DNA from: Williamwhitmania taraxaci
GTDB lineage: Bacteria > Bacteroidota > Bacteroidia > Bacteroidales > Williamwhitmaniaceae
Direction: 5' to 3'
Assembly: GCF_900096565.1 (NCBI RefSeq)
Contig: NZ_FMYP01000021.1
Span: forward strand, 1-54,368
DNA: 54,368 bases
Below the pieces are notes generated by a model. The model ran no database searches. It worked only from the letters and a program-made list of their open reading frames with translations, and was not told where the DNA came from. Positions 10,101-18,250 of the stretch are shown piece after piece; positions within the stretch are counted from its first letter, which is position 1; each line of letters starts with the position of its first letter. The position numbers were made by a program, and so were the translations under genes.

Positions 10101-11108
10101 AAGGAGGGTAAACTCCTCCTTGGTATATCCCAGCATTGCAGCTGCGAAGTTGTTCATCTCCTCAAATCGGCCGAATGTACCATCCGGATTAACGAAAAAT
10201 ATCGAAATACCATCTCGGTTGGCTTCAAACAGTGTTCGGTATTTGGATTCACTATCGACGAGCTCCGCCTCTATTTTCCTCCTTTGCGAAAGATCTATGT
10301 CGATGCAAAAGATTTCTGGCTCTCTGCCTGGGAAAGCAATAACAGTATGACTCGAAATTACGGGAACGTATGATCCATCCTTACGCATGAGCATTAATTC
10401 TTGAGCAGGGACGCAAGTACCCGTAAGAATCATTGAAGCAATCTCTTGACTCACCTCCTCGCGCATGGACATAGGTATAATCAAGTCAAGTAGATTTTTA
10501 CCTATTGCCTCTTGAGCCGAATATCCGTAAAGTTCTTCGCTGGCGCGATTCCAGTATTTTACAATACCCTCGCTACTATACCCTTGTATAGCAATACCAA
10601 ATGTCGCTTCCAACAAGATTCGAAACCGGGATTCACCTTCCTTTAATTGCTCATCGATCTCCTTGATGTGTGTAATATCACGCTTTACTCCAACTAATCG
10701 GAGCATATCGCTTTGGCTCACGATGGAGATATGTTCACTTACCCACCGAATCGCTCCACTCCGATGAACGATTCTATACTCGATGGAATCATCCAAATTA
10801 TTCAATCCAAAATAGATCCGCAGCGTGTTCTTAACAAAATCGAGATCGTCGGGATGCACAACATAGAAACCAGATTCTTGCTGGTTGAGGAAATGAAGAT
10901 CGTACCCTGTTAAGTCAATAATTTGTGGGGAGACATAGTTGCAAATTGGGTTACCCGTAGTATCGAGAGTATAGTGGGCAATACTTTCTTGAACATGATT
11001 AATTATAGTATCCTTCTCCTCCAATAGTCCATGAAGTTGGCTATTCTCCTTTTCGAGCAGATTAATTCTTTCCAGCAACTCGCTTATTGAAGGGGTATTG
11101 ATATTCAT
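7164..11108 (-). CDS. soluble hybrid sensor kinase: 4 PAS, PocR, PAS, HisKA, HATPase, degenerate receiver
   Basis: A 1314-residue multidomain kinase with no membrane segment, so a cytoplasmic sensor. Order: four PAS/PAC modules (about 28-150, 160-285, 287-410, 420-535), a PocR sensory domain (about 575-745, with a Cys-rich ETCKGCGF motif), a coiled coil, a fifth PAS (about 815-930), HisKA with the phospho-accepting His955 in MSHELRTPLNAIIGF, HATPase with N-box LLDNAIKF and G-boxes DTGRGIAP and GVGLGLSI, and a C-terminal receiver (about 1190-1310). The receiver keeps the acidic pocket (AEDD), Thr (LTSF) and Lys (SKP), but the normal phospho-accepting Asp is Asn1246 (VLTNLKLP; codon AAC at 7371-7373). 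It therefore probably cannot receive phosphate. PocR domains bind small ligands such as diols or corrinoid-related signals in characterised proteins. No DNA-binding partner lies next to it. Confidence 0.9.
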   Translation of the reverse strand: MNINTPSISELLERINLLEKENSQLHGLLEEKDTIINHVQESIAHYTLDTTGNPICNYVSPQIIDLTGYDLHFLNQQESGFYVVHPDDLDFVKNTLRIYFGLNNLDDSIEYRIVHRSGAIRWVSEHISIVSQSDMLRLVGVKRDITHIKEIDEQLKEGESRFRILLEATFGIAIQGYSSEGIVKYWNRASEELYGYSAQEAIGKNLLDLIIPMSMREEVSQEIASMILTGTCVPAQELMLMRKDGSYVPVISSHTVIAFPGREPEIFCIDIDLSQRRKIEAELVDSESKYRTLFEANRDGISIFFVNPDGTFGRFEEMNNFAAAMLGYTKEEFTLLSPNDLEEITDNQALINRKAQLESKGFFYFETSLRHKDGHFIMVEVMAVIIQYRGRIAMMNIVRDISARKGAEQALLQSERILREAQEVARVGHYIYHLKDGYWESSPVLDEIFGIDSHYEHSLNGWFSLIAPEQREMLSDHLDTCIKEYGRFKKDYKIIRVCDGFERWVSGLGEIEYDANGAAIRMIGTIQDITDRIQSQQEIILAKERAEASEQLLRQSETQLKLKLDRILSPETEMAELSLVDIVDLEQLQILQEAFSKATGVASVITDIYGSPLTNPSNFSGVCGLIRQTPLGKARCEASDRLVGEKAAITKTAHIETCKGCGFIDAGAPIYVGNKLVGIWMIGQASHGLVDEERLASYALEVGANPADILTEYRKMSNMSVEQFTAITNLLQVFANELSSLAYQNILLARKIQDQKESEEKLTQAKEIAEENERLVKEKNDAYWSLNEELTEANAQLEESNQVIQENAEKIKEREVILNSVINNIPFDLWARDMNGVCFLQNDTSKLFWGSMQGKTPKEMEIPKETLDLWLRNNARIKGGATFNEEMEFVDAFGVTRNVNSIVAPIIENDQILGILGLDIDISQRKQFERDLIKAKEKAEESDRLKSSFLATMSHELRTPLNAIIGFSQILPGVKEIEKVSGFSHIINEQGKHLLGIIESMFELSMLDAGEVKVNVAEVDISSLLNAVEPFVHNSLLKWNRSQLAIRHDPFNKATNIVICSDASKLNQILIHLLDNAIKFTLQGTVEYGISVAGNDLIFYVKDTGRGIAPANFNLIFTPFRQVDDGFNREFDGVGLGLSICKKMANLLDGEITVKSELGKGSTFSLILHGAIASNNKLKHTEIEPSFVELDLEGATILVAEDDTSSQVLMEKFIADANGTVIMDGNGKDAVEVALANNQIALVLTNLKLPIINGIEVMQRIKEAKPNLPVIALTSFVMPGDQVKLVYYGFDDYLSKPIDKLELNAKLAQYLRTS

Positions 11109-11609
11109 TTAAAATTCCTTTATAAAGTGTTATGCGGATTTTAATTTTACATCATACGGAATTACCTATGCTACTTAACGTTATTCAGTGGTACTGCTTT
11201 GATTGGTCATTTGTTTTGGTTAACCAAGTTAACCCTTTTTGATGAGATTTAAGTAAATTGATCTGCTTATATGCGATTTTTTGCGAATAAATAGGTTCCG
11301 AATAGTGACCCCGACCTGACTACACATCATTGCCTCATATACTGGTAATCTTGGACAGCCCCCTTTTCCCTAAATAGTTTGATATTCTGCGTCCAACTGC
11401 GTAATTTATACCAACGGTTTGCAAATAGCAATAAATATCTATTTATCAGCCTTGCAAACAAGGTCCAATTTACCTCAAAAATGCTGACAACCTCAATTAA
11501 TGAATTCCAACCGATAGGCCGATAATTTTGGACATACATCAATACGATAGCCCTAAGATGTACAAAACAAATGCACATTTAGGGCTCGCTGTAATAATCT
11601 AACATAAAA
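11109..11609. other. 501-bp intergenic region with a relic of a transporter gene end
   Basis: This gap between the kinase gene and cheW holds no convincing gene. An AAAGGA-like ribosome site for the kinase lies at about 11115. Bases 11384-11428 match the 3' end of the sugar transporter gene at 14156-14200 in 40 of 45 positions (see repeat entry). The rest is AT-rich with no clear hairpin followed by a T run. An 83-codon open frame on the minus strand covers the relic but has no other coding signs. Confidence 0.5.
11384..11428 (-). repeat. 45-bp imperfect repeat of the sugar transporter gene 3' end
   Basis: Aligned without gaps, 11384-11428 and 14156-14200 agree in 40 of 45 bases, including TTATACCAACGG and TTGCAAATAG. 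In the minus frame both give a near-identical peptide (LLFANRWYKLRSW here, LLFATRWYKLRSW at the end of the transporter). At this place the frame reads on without the stop. This is best explained as a leftover of an old duplication or rearrangement; chance is less likely but not excluded. Confidence 0.5.
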
Positions 11610-12125
11610 CTACTTATCAGACAACTGCTCAACTAACGTAGTTGGCGTTGATTGAGTTAACGCTACAATCTCCATAGAGGAGAAAACCTTGTCGATATCG
11701 AAAAGCATTATGAAGCCATCCCCTTGCTGAATAATGCCCTCAAGAAATTCGGCCTTATACCTACTTCCAATTTTCGGAGCATCCAGAACTTTCTCCTTTT
11801 CAACTTCTATTACAGCTTGAACTGAATCCACGATAACACCGAGCCGAGCCGACGTGTTATCCATCTCCACTTCCATCACAACAATGCACGTATTTGAAGT
11901 GAACACCGTAGGCTGCATACCTAACTTCATACTGATGTCAATAACGGGAAGAACCCGCCCTCTTAAGTTGATAATCCCCTTCATGAACGACGGCGATTGT
12001 GGAACCTCTGTAATCTTAATCATTTCCAGAATGCTCAACACCCTTCCTGCGTTCACCGCAAACTCTTCCTCTCCCAGTTTAAAGGAGAGGTAAGAGTTGA
12101 TATCCGACACCTTAAGCTTTATCAT
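11610..12125 (-). CDS. cheW: chemotaxis coupling protein CheW
   Basis: A CheW-domain protein of 171 residues from the ATG at 12125; an upstream in-frame start at 12164 would add 13 non-conserved residues and is less likely. Family features are SYLSFKLGEEEFAV at the start, the EVPQSPSFMKGIINLRGRVL core and the LGVIVDSV strand. CheW links chemoreceptors to the CheA kinase in the receptor array at the inner membrane. It lies 68 bp after a chemoreceptor gene in the same direction, so the two are probably one operon. No cheA, cheY, cheB or cheR is in the window. Confidence 0.92.
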   Translation of the reverse strand: MIKLKVSDINSYLSFKLGEEEFAVNAGRVLSILEMIKITEVPQSPSFMKGIINLRGRVLPVIDISMKLGMQPTVFTSNTCIVVMEVEMDNTSARLGVIVDSVQAVIEVEKEKVLDAPKIGSRYKAEFLEGIIQQGDGFIMLFDIDKVFSSMEIVALTQSTPTTLVEQLSDK

Positions 12126-12193
12126 ATGCTTATCTCTTAAGTTACAAAAACTGCCCGGCCACAAATAGCCTTTTAACCTTGACTATGTGAGAA

Positions 12194-13930
12194 CTAGAAC
12201 TTCTCATAACCAGCATCTCCAGTGGAATCGTGCATCCTATAAGCGACTCCTTTGGATGTCGTTTTTTTTACTGGGGCAGCAGTAGTCATTTTTCGAGTTG
12301 GCAATACTGTACTTTTTGCACTACCATACTGTTTTATGTTTGTTGCGGCACCCTTAACTGTTGCATTACTGCGCTTGTCGATCTTAAAGTATGAGATTAT
12401 ATCCTTCAGTTGTTCAGCTTGACTCGATAACTCTTCAGAGGCAGTAGCCATTTCTTCCGATGCTGCTGCATTTTGCTGAGTAACCTGATTGAGCTGCTGT
12501 AGCGCACTGTTTATTTGCTCTGCACCACTATTCTGCTCGATACTAGCAGCGGCAATCTCTTGAACCAACTTGGCTGTTTTCTGTATTTCCGGAACTACGG
12601 AATCCAGCATTTTACCTGCCTCATCCGAAATCTTCACCCCACTTTTCGATATTCGCTCAATTTCATCGGCAGCAACTTTGCTGCGCTCGGCAAGCTTGCG
12701 AACTTCGGCAGCAACTACTGCAAATCCTCTACCCTGTTCACCTGCACGAGCCGCTTCTACTGCCGCATTAAGCGCAAGAATGTTGGTTTGAAAGGCGATG
12801 TCGGAAATGATGCTTACCTTATCCGCAATGTCGCGCATGGAAGCGATGCTCATTTTAGCAGCCTCATTGCTCTTACGGATTTGCTCAGCTCCTACAACCG
12901 AAATTTTTTCGGCACCCTGGGCGTTATCGGTATTCTGCTGAATGTTGGCCGACATCTCTTCCATTGAGGCCGAAACCTCTTCAGCAGACGAAGCTTGCTC
13001 CGTTGCACCCTGCGACATCTCCTGCGAAGTGTTGCTCATTTGCAAGCTGGCCGCAAGTATATTCTCCGAACCAACTAGAACATTTGTAACTACTTCCTTT
13101 ATTTTATTCGACATTGCTTGAAGCGCACGAGCCAAAGTTCCAATCTCATCCTTACGTGTAAGATATTCGGCATCGACATCTATGGTTAGATCGCCCTTAC
13201 TTACAATTTCAGCAAATTCCACTCCCTTTTTGATACCAGTGGTGAGCGATTTTGTAATGACCAGTTTTGGCACTAAGGATCCAAAAATGCCGAAAATCAC
13301 AAGAATAACCATACCAGTTTTGGCATTCGTTGCACTACTTTCATTCGTTTGACAGATGGCAGTCGTATTGTTGATATTGTTGACAGTCATTTCAGTAAAA
13401 GAAGCCCCCATTATCTCAGAAATGGGAACCATCGTTTCATAGGCCTTGTGGTACTTTTCGTAGAGCATAACTCGCTCTTCATTATCTGCGGCATTGATCA
13501 ACTTTTCAATAGTTCCATCAAGTTCTATATAAATACCTCTCCAAGCGGCATACTCACCTTTAATCCTATCTACTAACTCCTTGCCTTTTAATGAAAATCG
13601 CGGACGATCGACAACTGATTTCCACACCTTATCTACAATCAGCCAAGTAGACTTTCGGTGTTCCAAGATTTGCTGCAACTGGCCCTTTATTTCGGCATGG
13701 TTTTCCATTGTTAAAACCTCCAGCGTTTGTGACCGAATCACCATTCGCTCGTAATTAATCTGAGACAAATCAATGAGATCAGGGATCCGATTCTCACTTA
13801 TACCCAAGACGTCCGAAGAGATAGTGCTCAACCGCCAGAACCCAACACTGCCAATAAGTATTACGATTAGCATCATAACCGAGAATCCTACAGAAATCTT
13901 TGTTCCAATTTTTAAATCTGAATACTTCAT
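12194..13930 (-). CDS. methyl-accepting chemotaxis protein with four-helix-bundle sensor
   Basis: A 578-residue chemoreceptor. It has a membrane helix near residues 12-30, an all-helical sensor region of about 170 residues typical of four-helix-bundle receptors, a second membrane helix near 205-225, a HAMP domain (about 226-280) and a signalling domain with the hairpin tip [20 protein letters not shown]. The C-terminal tail is about 60 residues of flexible sequence ending in DAGYEKF, which resembles the aromatic pentapeptide that tethers CheR/CheB in other bacteria. It is probably cotranscribed with cheW. The ligand cannot be predicted. Confidence 0.92.
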   Translation of the reverse strand: MKYSDLKIGTKISVGFSVMMLIVILIGSVGFWRLSTISSDVLGISENRIPDLIDLSQINYERMVIRSQTLEVLTMENHAEIKGQLQQILEHRKSTWLIVDKVWKSVVDRPRFSLKGKELVDRIKGEYAAWRGIYIELDGTIEKLINAADNEERVMLYEKYHKAYETMVPISEIMGASFTEMTVNNINNTTAICQTNESSATNAKTGMVILVIFGIFGSLVPKLVITKSLTTGIKKGVEFAEIVSKGDLTIDVDAEYLTRKDEIGTLARALQAMSNKIKEVVTNVLVGSENILAASLQMSNTSQEMSQGATEQASSAEEVSASMEEMSANIQQNTDNAQGAEKISVVGAEQIRKSNEAAKMSIASMRDIADKVSIISDIAFQTNILALNAAVEAARAGEQGRGFAVVAAEVRKLAERSKVAADEIERISKSGVKISDEAGKMLDSVVPEIQKTAKLVQEIAAASIEQNSGAEQINSALQQLNQVTQQNAAASEEMATASEELSSQAEQLKDIISYFKIDKRSNATVKGAATNIKQYGSAKSTVLPTRKMTTAAPVKKTTSKGVAYRMHDSTGDAGYEKF

Positions 13931-13964
13931 AGCCGGGGATTTTAAAATTATTTTAGACGAGAAG

Positions 13965-13972
13965 CAAAATTA
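13965..13972 (-). promoter_or_regulatory. candidate -7 element for the chemoreceptor-cheW operon
   Basis: On the minus strand TAATTTTG matches the Bacteroidota -7 consensus TAnnTTTG exactly, about 35 bp upstream of the chemoreceptor start. The -33 region 19 bp further up reads TTT rather than TTG, so the match is only partial. Confidence 0.4.
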
Positions 13973-14104
13973 CAACTTGAATAAACGACATAAAATTTTT
14001 CAGCGATGATATCCATCACTATTATAAACATTATTACAAACTAACATCGTTTGCGGTTATTCCAAATAACACACACACACCAATAATCAGTATTTACAAA
14101 TAGA

Positions 14105-14138
14105 AAAGAGGGTGTCTAGCCTTCTAGACACCCTCTTT
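14105..14138 (-). terminator. strong intrinsic terminator after the sugar transporter gene
   Basis: A perfect 15-bp stem, AAAGAGGGTGTCTAG paired with CTAGACACCCTCTTT, with a 4-nt loop, lies 21 bp after the transporter stop codon. On the minus strand the stem ends in a short T run. It also lies upstream of the chemoreceptor promoter and separates the two transcription units. Confidence 0.85.
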
Positions 14139-14158
14139 ACCTTAAATGAAATGAGATT

Positions 14159-15436
14159 CTACCTCCAACTCCGTAACTTATACCAACGGGTTGCAAATAG
14201 TAGAACAATGGCGTAGCAAGGTATCAATATCCAGTAGGCATTTTGCAAGCCTATAATATCGGAGAGGTAACCCCAGAGCAACGGCAATATGGCACCGCCG
14301 GCAATAGCCATAATTAGCAACGCCGAACCGGTTTTTATGAATCGGCCAAGGTCGTGGATGGCAAGTGGCCAAATTGCAGGCCATACAAGCGCATTTGCCA
14401 AACCAAGTAGAGCAACAGCAGTAATTGAAATTGTGGGAGTGCTAAATATTGCTACCAACGAAAACAGAATACCCAGTATTGCCGAAATTTCGAGCGCTCG
14501 CCGTTGGCTAACAACTTTTGGAATAAGCACTATGCCTAGCACATACCCAACAATCATGGCGATTAGCGTAAGGGAAGTAAATACTTTTGCCGAGTTAATG
14601 GCAAAACCTTGTGCAATGCCGTATCGAATAATTGTATCACCGGCAATTACCTCCGCACCAACATAAAAAAACAGTGCAGTAGCACCAAGTATAAGATGAG
14701 GGAATTGAAAGATGCTGGTTTTCCCAGCAACCGCCTCGTCCTGCTCATTTTCCGGCTCACTTTCAACTTCAGGTAGTGGCGAATAGCGAATCATTATAGC
14801 CAGCAAGACGAGAACTCCCGTCATAACCATGTAAGGGTTAATTACTCTACTTGCCAATTCATCGAGCGCAGCAACACGAGCAATACCGTCGAGTTTTGCA
14901 AGGTTAACAACAAATGCATCGCCATCGTTAAGAATAAAGTATGCAAGAATAAGTGGAGCCAAGGTTCCTGCAACCTTATTACAAATTCCCATGATGCTGA
15001 TACGTCGAGCCGCTGTTTCGCGAGGGCCGACAATGGTTATGTAAGGATTTGATGCCGTTTGGAGTATTGCTAACCCAGTTCCCATCACAAATAAGCCAAG
15101 AAGGAACAATTCGTATGTGCGAGTTTTTGCGGCAGGAACAAATAGTAAGGTTCCAAGTGCAATAACAAGCAAACCTACCATCATCCCATTTTTAAATCCA
15201 GTTTTCTTTAATACCCACGACGAAGGAAGAGCCATTACGGTATAGGAGATGTAAAAAGCAAAGGCTACAAACAGAGCCTGGAAGTTGGTGAGTTCACAAG
15301 CAATTTTTAGGTAGGGAATCAAAATTCCGTTGAGCCACGTTACAAATCCGAAGATAAAAAAAAGTGCTCCAATGATGGAGATGGATAGAACGTAACTACC
15401 CTTATTCTGAGCTTTAGTTGCTGAGGTATTGGACAT
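14159..15436 (-). CDS. FucP/GluP-type sugar:proton symporter (MFS)
   Basis: A 425-residue major-facilitator protein with about 12 membrane helices. Family features include FFIFGFVTWLNGILIPYLK in the first helix, the QTASNPYITIVGP motif in helix 4 and GICNKVAGTLAPL in helix 5, which define the fucose/glucose/galactose/N-acetylglucosamine permease group (FucP, GluP, NagP). It imports a monosaccharide across the inner membrane; the sugar cannot be settled from sequence and no catabolic genes are next to it. It is a single-gene unit with a good promoter (15491-15520) and a strong terminator (14105-14138). Confidence 0.9.
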   Translation of the reverse strand: MSNTSATKAQNKGSYVLSISIIGALFFIFGFVTWLNGILIPYLKIACELTNFQALFVAFAFYISYTVMALPSSWVLKKTGFKNGMMVGLLVIALGTLLFVPAAKTRTYELFLLGLFVMGTGLAILQTASNPYITIVGPRETAARRISIMGICNKVAGTLAPLILAYFILNDGDAFVVNLAKLDGIARVAALDELASRVINPYMVMTGVLVLLAIMIRYSPLPEVESEPENEQDEAVAGKTSIFQFPHLILGATALFFYVGAEVIAGDTIIRYGIAQGFAINSAKVFTSLTLIAMIVGYVLGIVLIPKVVSQRRALEISAILGILFSLVAIFSTPTISITAVALLGLANALVWPAIWPLAIHDLGRFIKTGSALLIMAIAGGAILPLLWGYLSDIIGLQNAYWILIPCYAIVLLFATRWYKLRSWR

Positions 15437-15490
15437 AGCAAGTAATTAAATGGTTCATTGCCAATTTTACAAGTTGAATCAGGCGAGAGA

Positions 15491-15520
15491 CAAAGGTAAA
15501 AATTCACCCTAACCCTGCAA
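15491..15520 (-). promoter_or_regulatory. Bacteroidota-type promoter of the sugar transporter
   Basis: On the minus strand a TTG (15518-15520) and TACCTTTG (15491-15498) are separated by 19 bp. This fits the known -33 TTG / -7 TAnnTTTG promoter of Bacteroidota exactly. The predicted start of the RNA is about 45-50 bp before the transporter ATG. Confidence 0.7.
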
Positions 15521-15575
15521 CTGGTAAATTGATTGAGAACAAAAAAACTTGCAAAGAGAGAAGTCTATGCCAATA

Positions 15576-15980
15576 CTATTTAGCAGATGAAGCCGAATCC
15601 ATGGAAAAAACTTCCCATTGATGCCCATCCAAATCGGCAAAGGAGTGACCATACATCCCATTGTGATCTTTGGGTTCCATATAGGTTGACCCACCCGATT
15701 CCACTGCCTTGTTTACCATTTCGATAACTTGCTCTTTACTGTCGAGTTGTAGCGCAACCAGCATTTCAGTATAGCGTGTGGCATCGCTTACATTTTTCTG
15801 GGTAAACGCCATAAAGTGCTTTTCAGCCAAAAGCATAACAAACATATTTTCAGCAACCTCTACGCATGCGGCAACATCGTTGGTGAACTTTAGGTTGAAG
15901 GTAAACCCAAGGTCTGCAAAGAAAATAATAGACTTACCTAGATTCTTGACAGGAAGGTTGACAAATAATTTTGATACCAT
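15576..15980 (-). CDS. VOC (glyoxalase/bleomycin-resistance-fold) family protein
   Basis: A 134-residue protein of the vicinal-oxygen-chelate superfamily. It begins VSKLFVNLPVKNLGKSIIFF, typical of the PhnB/glyoxalase-like group, and ends with the DHNGMYGHSFADLDGHQWEVF block that carries late metal-site residues. The fold is two beta-alpha-beta-beta-beta modules. Members do many reactions (lactoylglutathione lyase, dioxygenase, antibiotic binding) and the substrate here is unknown. It stands alone on the minus strand upstream of the transporter gene, with its own 178-bp gap to uppP. Cytoplasmic. Confidence 0.85.
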   Translation of the reverse strand: MVSKLFVNLPVKNLGKSIIFFADLGFTFNLKFTNDVAACVEVAENMFVMLLAEKHFMAFTQKNVSDATRYTEMLVALQLDSKEQVIEMVNKAVESGGSTYMEPKDHNGMYGHSFADLDGHQWEVFSMDSASSAK

Positions 15981-16092
15981 AAGGCAAGGGTGTAAAGGTT
16001 AATCTTAAAAAACACAAGAATTGTAACAGCTGCTTTTTAGTAGCATTTGGAGATAAAAGTCACCTCTAATAAATACTCTTGCAAACATTAAA

Positions 16093-16109
16093 CCCCACAA
16101 AATGTGGGG
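16093..16109 (-). terminator. short hairpin after uppP, probable terminator
   Basis: A CCCCACA/TGTGGGG stem (7 bp) with a 3-nt loop lies 50 bp after the uppP stop. On the minus strand it is followed by TTTAATGTTTG, a broken T run. Probable but not ideal intrinsic terminator. Confidence 0.5.
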
Positions 16110-16158
16110 CGTAACGATATATTGTTTTGGGCGTATTAACCTGATTTACAAAATCATC

Positions 16159-16965
16159 CTACGAACCCAAATTCTCGAACAAGGAAGCCGACCCACTCAT
16201 TAGCATGTAAATAATAAACACTACACCAATTACAATGCGATAGTATCCAAAATGTTTAAAACCGTAGTTTTCGACAATCTTGAGAAATACTTTTACAGCA
16301 CCCCAAGCAGTAACAAAAGCTACTACTAAGCCTATTCCAAGCAGCAAAAGTTGGTGCGACGAAAAGGTAACATCGGTCTTTAGTAGGTCGTATCCGGTAG
16401 CAGCACACATAGTTGGAACTGCTAGTAAGAAAGAGAACTCAGTTGCTTGCTTCTTATTTAAACCGTTATACACACCACCAATGATGGTTGCAGCAGCGCG
16501 CGAAACGCCGGGAACCATGGAAACGCACTGCGCCAACCCAATAACGAACGAGCGACGGTAGGAAATATCGCCAAGATCCTCATAATCAGACTCACGAGCA
16601 ACTACTCGCTTGTCGATAATAACAAGGATGATACCACCAACAATAAGCGCAACCGAAACACCAAGCGGGTTAAACAAAAATGCCTTAATGTAAGGGTAAG
16701 CCAAAAAGCCCGCAATCCCTGTTGGAATAAAGGCGATGGCCAACTTGTAGTATATGCTTAAACTTTGGAGAAAACGCTTGTAGTAAAGCATCACGATTGC
16801 CATAATCGCACCAAGTTGAATAGCTATTTCGAAGGTTTTTACGAAGGAGTCATCCTGAATCTTCATGATCGACGAAGCCAGAATCATGTGACCGGTAGAA
16901 GAAACCGGTAAAAACTCGGTAATACCCTCAATAATGGCGAGGATAATTGTTTCAATAATTCCCAT
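16159..16965 (-). CDS. uppP: undecaprenyl-diphosphatase UppP (BacA)
   Basis: A 268-residue inner-membrane enzyme that removes phosphate from undecaprenyl diphosphate, recycling the lipid carrier for peptidoglycan and O-antigen synthesis. Both family signatures are present: EGITEFLPVSSTGHMIL near the N-terminus and PGVSRAAATI with its catalytic Ser and Arg in the middle. About eight hydrophobic helices are seen. Length is normal. It has its own promoter (17014-17044) and a probable terminator downstream. High expression of this enzyme gives bacitracin tolerance in other bacteria. Confidence 0.96.
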   Translation of the reverse strand: MGIIETIILAIIEGITEFLPVSSTGHMILASSIMKIQDDSFVKTFEIAIQLGAIMAIVMLYYKRFLQSLSIYYKLAIAFIPTGIAGFLAYPYIKAFLFNPLGVSVALIVGGIILVIIDKRVVARESDYEDLGDISYRRSFVIGLAQCVSMVPGVSRAAATIIGGVYNGLNKKQATEFSFLLAVPTMCAATGYDLLKTDVTFSSHQLLLLGIGLVVAFVTAWGAVKVFLKIVENYGFKHFGYYRIVIGVVFIIYMLMSGSASLFENLGS

Positions 16966-17013
16966 TAATTCCAGTATATATTGTTAACACTCCATCTAAA
17001 TTTAAATCGATGG

Positions 17014-17044
17014 CAAACCTACCAAAAGATGATTAGATAGGCAA
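17014..17044 (-). promoter_or_regulatory. Bacteroidota-type promoter of uppP
   Basis: On the minus strand TTG (17042-17044) and TAGGTTTG (17014-17021) are 20 bp apart. This matches the Bacteroidota -33/-7 consensus and lies about 50 bp before the uppP start. Confidence 0.65.
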
Positions 17045-17129
17045 CAGTTTTTGGTATTTAGGCGTTTGAAAAAAGTAAACTGCAAGTCAAGAATTGCTTC
17101 TCTGCTAACTGCTGCACCAAACCATCAAT

Positions 17130-18212
17130 TTACGACTCACTCTTCTTTAGTTCCCACAGTTCAACCTGCTCAGTTGCACGCCAAACTTGATTACGCTTGG
17201 TTTTTGATGAAGCTTCTTTTACATTTCGCGTGAGATGCTTAACCTTTACAAACCTACCTCCGGTTGATAGTTCCACCTCAACAGGGTTGTTTTTTGCAAC
17301 ACCGGTTGTAATCGCCAAGTTGGAAAATAGTATTACCACATGGCCATCAGGCTCAAGATTACAGTAAGCCTGCTCGAAGAAGCGGGGGAAGAGCGTTTCG
17401 TCGTAGTAAATTGCGCTATCGAGTCCAGCAATATCTCCCTGAGCTGGAATCCAAGGTGGGTTGAAAACAATCAACTCGGTCTTCTCTTTACAGTGGGAGA
17501 GTAAATCGGTAAGGATAAGATCAACCTTACTGCTCTTGCCCATCCTATCCAGCTCCTCGGCCACTCCAATAATGGCGTTTGGATTGGTATCGGTGCCTAC
17601 AAGATGACGAAAGCCATGCTTTAACAGCTGCAACGAAAGCACACCGCTGCCCACACCCACATCAATGGCTGATAGCTTGGCTCCACGGTAATGCTTCAGC
17701 CATTCGTCGAAAAGTTCTATGTGGTCGAAACGAGTTGGGAAATATGTACCATAGAAGGGATGTAGTTTATAACCTAATGAGGGAATTAAAATGCCCTTTT
17801 CGTACCATTGCCAAGCGCTATTTAACCCCTGCACATCGGGGAATGATATTAGCAGGTTAGAATTCTCGGGATAAAAACGGCTCAGCCATCCTATCTCCGG
17901 CGCTTTCCTAATGGCCAACTTCTGATTGGTAACGAGCACCAAAAGGTGTTGCGAGGCCTGATGGTAAACATTACGAAATTCACGCTGGGCCTTAAAATCA
18001 TTCTCGGAATAGTTGCTGCGGAGATACTTTTTCAACGCCGCCAAAACGGTTAGACCCGTGCTATAAAAATCTTGCACCAAAACATGCTCACCCTTAAGTA
18101 GGGCTTCCACTGCATACTCGGGATCATCTTTCCTGCGAACTGCAAGCACATCGCACTCTCCAATCAATGGTGAGGGAATGCTTGGCTCTATACTATCGTC
18201 GCTATAAACCAT
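17130..18212 (-). CDS. class I SAM-dependent methyltransferase with NPPW motif
   Basis: A 360-residue protein. The N-terminal ~160 residues form a domain I do not recognise. The C-terminal half is a class I methyltransferase fold: motif I DVGVGSGVLSLQLL, an acidic motif II in GTDTNPNAI, and motif IV VFNPPWIP. NPP(Y/W) is the catalytic motif of enzymes that methylate an amide or exocyclic nitrogen, such as PrmC, RsmC/RlmG and N6-adenine methylases. The architecture (extra N-terminal domain plus NPPW) is most like rRNA or protein-nitrogen methyltransferases. The target cannot be named. It lies 38 bp downstream of the CNNM-family gene on the same strand, so the two may be cotranscribed. Confidence 0.8.
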   Translation of the reverse strand: MVYSDDSIEPSIPSPLIGECDVLAVRRKDDPEYAVEALLKGEHVLVQDFYSTGLTVLAALKKYLRSNYSENDFKAQREFRNVYHQASQHLLVLVTNQKLAIRKAPEIGWLSRFYPENSNLLISFPDVQGLNSAWQWYEKGILIPSLGYKLHPFYGTYFPTRFDHIELFDEWLKHYRGAKLSAIDVGVGSGVLSLQLLKHGFRHLVGTDTNPNAIIGVAEELDRMGKSSKVDLILTDLLSHCKEKTELIVFNPPWIPAQGDIAGLDSAIYYDETLFPRFFEQAYCNLEPDGHVVILFSNLAITTGVAKNNPVEVELSTGGRFVKVKHLTRNVKEASSKTKRNQVWRATEQVELWELKKSES

Positions 18213-18250
18213 AAAGTGTATGAGGCATTGTTTGGGGAGGAAACAGAAAA

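Noticed and set aside
11327-11578. 83-codon open frame in the gap before cheW
   Set aside because: Only 13 residues match a known protein (the transporter end), and that match comes from a repeat relic. No start signal or domain.
14035-14090. short CA-rich run (ACACACACAC) as a regulatory repeat
   Set aside because: Only about five units; too short to be distinguished from chance.
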